A stretch of 45,223 nucleotides of DNA from Candidatus Woesearchaeota archaeon. GTDB taxonomy: Archaea; Nanobdellota; Nanobdellia; Woesearchaeales; GW2011-AR4. The stretch is taken from contig JAGVYR010000071.1 of assembly GCA_018303185.1 (NCBI GenBank), positions 1 to 45,223 of the forward strand. The letters are read 5' to 3'. Shown piece by piece: positions 40,930-45,223 of this stretch (its first letter is position 1; every line of letters begins with the position of its first letter). The notes beneath the pieces are model-generated. The model made no database searches, had not been told where the DNA came from, and saw nothing but the letters and a program-made list of their open reading frames with translations. A program made the translations under genes and the position numbers.

Positions 40930-40961
40930 CTTTAAATAGTACTTAAGTACATAAGTACTTA
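40930..40961 (+). promoter_or_regulatory. TATA box and three-unit operator of vapBC
   Basis: CTTTAAATA (40930-40938) is the TATA box. It is followed without a gap by AGTACTTA-AGTACATA-AGTACTTA (40938-40961), three 8-bp units whose last base is the A of the ATG at 40961. Overlapping palindromes (GTACTTAAGTAC) are formed. The site would be covered by a ribbon-helix-helix antitoxin. Confidence 0.75.
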
Positions 40962-41194
40962 TGGTATTGAAATTTGAGTTGGACAGGGAATTAGAAAATA
41001 GGTTTCGGGAAGCGGCTATGAGGAGATATGGCTATAGGAAAGGTGCCTTGCAAAAGGCGACAAAAGAGGCCTTAAGCAGCTGGGTTAATCAGCATTCCAG
41101 CAAGATTCCCGAAGTCAAAGACCCTTTTAAGCTGGTAAGGGGCATGTTAAGCGATTTGAAAGGCAAAACAACATCAGTGGAATTGCATTCATAG
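40961..41194 (+). CDS. vapB: VapB-like antitoxin
   Basis: A 77-residue protein with a short strand followed by two helices (LKFELDRELENRFREAAM, RKGALQKATKEALSSWV), the ribbon-helix-helix pattern, and a polar tail (KIPEVKDPFKLVRGML) that would wrap its toxin. It begins directly at the end of an iterated operator, so the mRNA is leaderless. It overlaps the PIN-domain frame that follows. Confidence 0.8.
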   Translation: MVLKFELDRELENRFREAAMRRYGYRKGALQKATKEALSSWVNQHSSKIPEVKDPFKLVRGMLSDLKGKTTSVELHS

Positions 41195-41580
41195 ATGCCA
41201 GCATTTTTCTTGAAGTTTTTTTTGATGATGCTAAAGCCGAGGAATGTGAAAAATTTCTGAAGTCTCTGGGCGCAGACGAAAAAATCGGATACACCAGTGA
41301 TTTTTTGATTTATGCCTGCATCATCGCAATAGAAAACAGGTTCAAGGGCCCCAAAAAGCTGGAAAATGCGCTAATATTTTTTAAAAACTGCCCCAATCTA
41401 ACTGTGTTAAGGCCCAGGTGGGATGAACTGCATTATGCAATTCAGGTGATAAAATCAGAGAAGCTGGATTTTGACGACAGCCTGGTTGTTGCGTGCATGA
41501 AAAGCAATGGCATAACCAAGCTTGCCTCTTTGGACAGGCATTTTGACAAGGTCAGGGGCATAGAAAGGGTTTTGAAGTGA
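41182..41580 (+). CDS. vapC: VapC-like PIN-domain ribonuclease toxin, non-canonical start
   Basis: About 132 residues. FIDASIFLEVFFDD at the N-terminus holds the first catalytic Asp of PIN domains; CIIAIENRFKG the Glu helix; LDFDDSLVVACMKSNG the central Asp pair and LASLDRHFDKVRGIERVL the last Asp and C-terminal motif. No ATG, GTG or TTG occurs in frame upstream of FIDAS; ATT 41182 (or ATC 41173) inside the end of vapB are the nearest possible starts. The first canonical start, TTG 41305, would remove the first catalytic Asp. Confidence 0.8.
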   Translation: MAFIDASIFLEVFFDDAKAEECEKFLKSLGADEKIGYTSDFLIYACIIAIENRFKGPKKLENALIFFKNCPNLTVLRPRWDELHYAIQVIKSEKLDFDDSLVVACMKSNGITKLASLDRHFDKVRGIERVLK

Positions 41581-41604
41581 TGTTTCCGCTTCTTTTTTCC
41601 CCAG

Positions 41605-41940
41605 CTAAAATCCTATTTTATCTCCCACATTTGTTTTTGACCTCTTTACAAAACCTGCAGGAACTTCGATAACATACATAGCTTTTTTCTTCGGGTTATA
41701 GAAAGTAAACGGCCTGAAGCTTTCCTTTATTTCCGCAACTTTTTTATTTTTATCAAGGAAAATCACGTCTATCGGAAAGAACACAAAAAGCATGTGCAGC
41801 GGCACAATTCTCTCATTTTCAAAGGAAAAAACAAGCGATTTCCGCTTGGAAAGCATAAGCCCTCTCGCCTTGCCGAAAATCCCCTTGATTATTGTTTTCT
41901 CGCCGGAAATAATTGTATTTTTTGTAATGTTCCTTATCAT
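41605..41940 (-). CDS. DUF192-family protein
   Basis: A 111-residue beta-barrel-like protein of the DUF192 family: GKARGLMLSKRK (family KTRGLMfR), PLHMLFVFFPIDVIFLDKNK (family HMWNTFFPLDVVFLDxx) and MYVIEVPAGFVKRSKTNVGD. The usual Trp of xxHMWN is replaced by Leu. Role unknown in most organisms; extracellular in many bacteria but no signal peptide here. It is convergent with vapC with a gap of 24 nt. Confidence 0.88.
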   Translation of the reverse strand: MIRNITKNTIISGEKTIIKGIFGKARGLMLSKRKSLVFSFENERIVPLHMLFVFFPIDVIFLDKNKKVAEIKESFRPFTFYNPKKKAMYVIEVPAGFVKRSKTNVGDKIGF

Positions 41941-41997
41941 TCCCTATTAAGTTGTCACTCTATAATATTAATCTTTTGCATGATTCCAAAAAGAAAA

Positions 41998-42007
41998 GTT
42001 TAAATAC
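41998..42007 (+). promoter_or_regulatory. TATA box and structured leader of the giant surface-protein gene
   Basis: AGTTTAAATA precedes ATG 42075 by ~70 nt. The leader includes GCAG (42041-42044) paired with CTGC (42058-42061) around the palindrome GAAATTTC, then AGAGG as a ribosome-binding site 4-9 nt from the start. Confidence 0.55.
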
Positions 42008-42074
42008 CTATCCTATAAGTCATATCTATTCGTGGGGTGTGCAGCCGAAATTTCCGACTGCAAAAAGAGGCTAA

Positions 42075-45000
42075 ATGGTTAAGGTAAAAAAACAGAATAT
42101 TTTGTTTGCTTTATTCGCATCATTGCTTCTTATAGTGCTCTATGCGGTGTTTGTTTCGAGTTATGTTCAGACCACTATCCACCCTCCTTATACCAATGAT
42201 ATCATCTATAACCTTACTGTCCAAAGCCTCCAGTTCAACTGCAGCGGAAACATGACCACAGACTTTGCTGCCGACCTGAACGTAAGTAATGTTTCCCTGT
42301 ACGGCAACTGGAGCGGATCTTACATAGAGGAGAATTCCACAGCGAACCTAAACGGCACCAGTTACAATGGGACTATAGTGTCTTTCAATGAGACAAACAT
42401 CCCAGAAGGGGGTCCTTATGTCTGGAGTTGCGCTTTTTTCGTTAATTCTTCGACAGCCGACAATAATGTGACAAACTCCACACAAAACAGGACGTTTACA
42501 ATAGACACAACCGTTCCAAGCTTTAACTCAACAGCATCATCAAACTCTGCACCCTCTACAGGACAGTCAATCAATATTACTATAAAAGCAAACGGCGGCA
42601 CAAGCGGCATCAAGAACGCAAGCCTGCTGTTGAACGGCACATTCAACAAATCTGTAAGAATACAGCAGGATGTTCCGTATAACTTCTCAGTCAATATCTC
42701 ATCTGTAGAGCTTGGCAAGGTCTATAACTTCTCTTTCAGGGTTTCAGATTATGCGGGCAATACAAACACAAGCCTGGGCTCTCTTGTTATAGTTGCATCT
42801 GACGGAACCGTGCCGGAAATCGCCTTAAGCAACCCGGTAAACCTCTTCAACAATTCCAACGGGACAGTATTCCTCCACTTCACTCCGACTGACAACAACG
42901 CTTCTGATGTAATGACCTGCGCAATCAACGTATCGCAGAATGGCGTATCATTGGAAGGCGTTGCATCGAATGGAGTAAGCAATGGGTCTATAGTTGGCAT
43001 TGACATTACAAGCGGCTCACTTTACACAAATTCAACCGCTTTGAACAACGGAACATACAAATGGAATGTAACGTGCCTTGACGGCGCTGACAATGAGAAC
43101 ACTTCTTTGACAAGGACTTTCACTGTGGATACTGCAGTCCCTCTTTTCAGGAACGTTTCATTATTGAGCACGACCGCATCTCCCTCATTTGAGATGTCTA
43201 TGACAGCAGTCTGGAACGGAACCTATACAACAATTCAGAAAGTATACCTTCTTGTCAACATTTCAGGCAATACCAATAGGGTAGTAAATTCCACTGCTGT
43301 CCTGACTGATAACAACAGGGTCAACCTTAGCTTCGTAATAAACTCCAGTTTAAGCTCCCAAGTCCTTTCATTCAGGATGCTTGGAAATGACAGCGCAGGA
43401 AACACGAACACAACACCACTCAATAGCTCGTTCATAGTCACAGTGGATGACGTGGCTGCGCCGACAATTACCCACATTTACCCTGTAAACAGGTCCAATA
43501 TATCTATCAGCAGCCCATCATTGAACTTCTCGGCATCAGACGTTTCAAATTTAGTTTGTGATGTTAACTTAAATGAAGTGCTTAATGTCACAGGAATCGA
43601 CCTTAATGCGAGCAGTGGAACGTACAGGAATACTACGGCTTTTGCAGGCCTTGCTGATGGAAGATATAATTATAGCATCAATTGCTCAGACACTTCCGGA
43701 AATATTGGGATATCAGGTAACGTATCATTCACTGTTGATACCGCAGTTCCAAGTTTCAACGCAACAAATAACGCAGTTTCAAACTCTGCTCCTGCTACTG
43801 GAGCAACAATCAACATCACTGTAAGGGCTACTGATGGTGTAAGTGGTGTCAAGAACGCAAGCCTGCTGGTGAACGGCATTTTAAACAAGTCAGTAAGAAT
43901 ACAGCAGGGCGTAGCATATAACTTTTCAGTTAACATTTCCTCTGCAGATCTTGGCAAGGTCTACAACTTCTCCTTCAGGGTTTCAGATTATGCGGGCAAT
44001 ACAAACACAAGCTTGGGCTCTCTTGTTACAATCGCATCTGACGCAACCGCGCCGGAAATCACTTTGAACAACCCAATCAACCTTTTCAACAATTCCAACG
44101 GGACAGTATTCCTCCACTTCACTCCGACTGACAACAATGCTTCCGAGGTAATGACCTGCGCAATTAACATATCATTGAACGGCATTTCATTGAATGGCGT
44201 AGTATCAAACGGAACAATCAACGGATCAATAACAGGCATTGACATTACAAGCGGCTCACTTTACACAAATTCAACCGCTTTGAACAACGGAACATACAAA
44301 TGGAATGTCACATGCCTTGACAGCGCTGACAATGAGAACACTTCTTTGACAAGGACTTTCACTGTGGATAATGCAGTTCCTTCTTTCAAGAATCTTTCCA
44401 TATCGGACACGACTGCTTCGCCGGCGCAGGTTATTGTGCTTACTGTAGTATGGAATGGTACATACACTTCAATGAAGAACGTAAGCCTACTTGTCAACAT
44501 ATCCGGTCAGACAAATCGTATTGTAAATTCATCTAATGGCACTGTTCCACAAAAAATAAACTTAAGCTTTGCAGTAAATTCCAGCTTAAGCTCTCAAGTG
44601 CTAAGCTTCAGGATGCTTGGATATGATCATGCAGGAAACTCAAATAGCACGCCACTTACAAGCGCGTTTATTGTTACTGTAGCTGACGTAACTGCACCGA
44701 CAATAACAATAGTTTATCCAACAAATAGATCCAACATTACGGCAGGAAGCCCGTCAATCAACTTTACGGTTTCGGATGTTTCCAGCGTGGATTGTGAAAT
44801 CTACCTGAATGACACAGTTAATGTCACAGGAATCGACCTTAATGCAAGCAGTGGAACGTACAGGAATACTACGGCTTTTGCAGGGCTTTTGGACCAAAAA
44901 TACAATTACAGCATAAATTGCACGGATACTTCAGGAAATACAGCAAGGACAGGCAATATAACATTTACAATAGACAGGGGCTCCCCGTCAATTGCTCTCA

Positions 45001-45223
45001 CAGCTCCTGCCAATAATTCCAACGTAAGCCTTGCCGGCACGATAACGATAACAGTCGCCGATGATACGACTGCTGTAAAGACAAGGACTTATGCAACGAG
45101 TTGCGGCACTTCCGGCTCATTCACTTCAGGAACTGCATTCACGCCTTTTAACGATTCAGGCACAACATGCTCAAGCAAGAATAACACAAGGACAATTAAC
45201 ATCACTGCAATAGACCATGTCGG
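42075..45223 (+). CDS. Giant sequon-rich surface protein (3' end outside window)
   Basis: A frame of at least 1049 codons with no stop to the window edge. N-terminus: MVKVKKQNILFALFASLLLI, a signal anchor. After it come tandem Ig/Big-like beta domains with recurring DTTVPSFNSTAS, VSDYAGNTNTSLGSL, NNGTYKWNVTCLD and NRSNISISSPS. Asn-x-Ser/Thr sequons are very dense: I count 14 within about residues 40-150. Cys occur in repeated pairs (MTCAINVS, VTCLDGADN). Near-identical 1.24-kb DNA units lie at 42506-43736 and 43737-44970. Expected to be exported, anchored at the N-terminus and heavily N-glycosylated by AglB. Likely an S-layer or adhesin component. Confidence 0.85.
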   Translation, partial: MVKVKKQNILFALFASLLLIVLYAVFVSSYVQTTIHPPYTNDIIYNLTVQSLQFNCSGNMTTDFAADLNVSNVSLYGNWSGSYIEENSTANLNGTSYNGTIVSFNETNIPEGGPYVWSCAFFVNSSTADNNVTNSTQNRTFTIDTTVPSFNSTASSNSAPSTGQSINITIKANGGTSGIKNASLLLNGTFNKSVRIQQDVPYNFSVNISSVELGKVYNFSFRVSDYAGNTNTSLGSLVIVASDGTVPEIALSNPVNLFNNSNGTVFLHFTPTDNNASDVMTCAINVSQNGVSLEGVASNGVSNGSIVGIDITSGSLYTNSTALNNGTYKWNVTCLDGADNENTSLTRTFTVDTAVPLFRNVSLLSTTASPSFEMSMTAVWNGTYTTIQKVYLLVNISGNTNRVVNSTAVLTDNNRVNLSFVINSSLSSQVLSFRMLGNDSAGNTNTTPLNSSFIVTVDDVAAPTITHIYPVNRSNISISSPSLNFSASDVSNLVCDVNLNEVLNVTGIDLNASSGTYRNTTAFAGLADGRYNYSINCSDTSGNIGISGNVSFTVDTAVPSFNATNNAVSNSAPATGATINITVRATDGVSGVKNASLLVNGILNKSVRIQQGVAYNFSVNISSADLGKVYNFSFRVSDYAGNTNTSLGSLVTIASDATAPEITLNNPINLFNNSNGTVFLHFTPTDNNASEVMTCAINISLNGISLNGVVSNGTINGSITGIDITSGSLYTNSTALNNGTYKWNVTCLDSADNENTSLTRTFTVDNAVPSFKNLSISDTTASPAQVIVLTVVWNGTYTSMKNVSLLVNISGQTNRIVNSSNGTVPQKINLSFAVNSSLSSQVLSFRMLGYDHAGNSNSTPLTSAFIVTVADVTAPTITIVYPTNRSNITAGSPSINFTVSDVSSVDCEIYLNDTVNVTGIDLNASSGTYRNTTAFAGLLDQKYNYSINCTDTSGNTARTGNITFTIDRGSPSIALTAPANNSNVSLAGTITITVADDTTAVKTRTYATSCGTSGSFTSGTAFTPFNDSGTTCSSKNNTRTINITAIDHV
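42506..44970 (+). repeat. Two tandem ~1.24-kb coding repeats
   Basis: Matching blocks recur at offset 1231-1240 bp: GATTATGCGGGCAATACAAA (42747 and 43986), ATTCCTCCACTTCACTCCGA, AGCGGCTCACTTTACACAAA and ACAGGAATCGACCTTAATG. Reading frame is kept throughout. Some blocks are identical over 50 bp or more while others have drifted, which indicates a fairly recent duplication or ongoing conversion. Confidence 0.85.

Noticed and set aside
41305-41580. PIN protein starting at TTG 41305
   Set aside because: This would remove the FIDAS catalytic strand, which is intact upstream in frame.

Overview
The window reads as the chromosome of a DPANN-type archaeon, most like the Woesearchaeota/Pacearchaeota; the exact lineage is an inference. 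The direct evidence is archaeal: a STT3/AglB oligosaccharyltransferase with WWDYG, a geranylgeranyl-reductase-like flavoprotein, an intron-containing tRNA-Trp, HEPN/MNT and VapBC modules, and TATA boxes (TTTAAATA type) about 25-30 nt upstream of the start codon of nearly every first gene, which implies mostly leaderless mRNAs. There is no ribosomal or replication gene here; the theme is the cell surface. Layout: 1-5.5 kb is housekeeping/accessory (MsrA, a MurQ/GCKR-like SIS protein, a tandem winged-helix regulator with a small membrane protein, a PepSY protein, a rhomboid protease). 5.5-14.9 kb is a surface-glycan block: GT2 enzymes, sugar-nucleotide epimerase, sugar C-methyltransferase, second methyltransferase, then a minus-strand operon of aminotransferase, Gfo/Idh oxidoreductase, flippase-like protein and a GT-C-like membrane protein. 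15-17.1 kb holds a RelE-like/winged-helix pair, a ferredoxin-DUF4346 fusion and a HEPN-MNT pair. 17.3-26.2 kb returns to glycans: a complete-looking ADP-heptose branch (hldD, hldA, gmhB, hldC) led by a cupin, an EamA transporter opposite it on a shared operator-bearing promoter, a ribbon-helix-helix/nucleotidyltransferase fusion, a GT9 heptosyltransferase-like enzyme, DUF2304 and another GT2. 26.2-31.1 kb has AglB with an unusual 265-residue repetitive acidic tail, and the lipid reductase. 31.2-40.1 kb encodes secreted proteins: a lipoprotein with an alpha/alpha-toroid look, an unknown secreted protein, a Gly-Asp-repeat PKD/cadherin-like adhesin, a putative S-layer-like protein and a membrane protein with a long charged helix. 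40.1-42 kb has tRNA-Trp, VapBC and DUF192. 42.1 kb to the end is an incomplete giant surface protein crowded with N-glycosylation sequons. Functional picture: nucleotide sugars (including ADP-heptose and methylated/aminated sugars) are made, moved to lipid carriers, flipped, and can be placed by AglB on the sequon-rich surface proteins encoded nearby. The least explained material is between genes. One family of four ~150-270 bp elements (17.1, 22.5, 29.8 and 40.6 kb) keeps paired ends and a paired CGGTTTTT/AAAAACCG core while the end sequences differ. A second family of two copies (window start and 40.1 kb) is an array of small hairpins, the complete copy bounded by 12+11 bp inverted repeats. 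A third palindrome-rich spacer at 18.0-18.25 kb shares a 12-nt motif with the second family.
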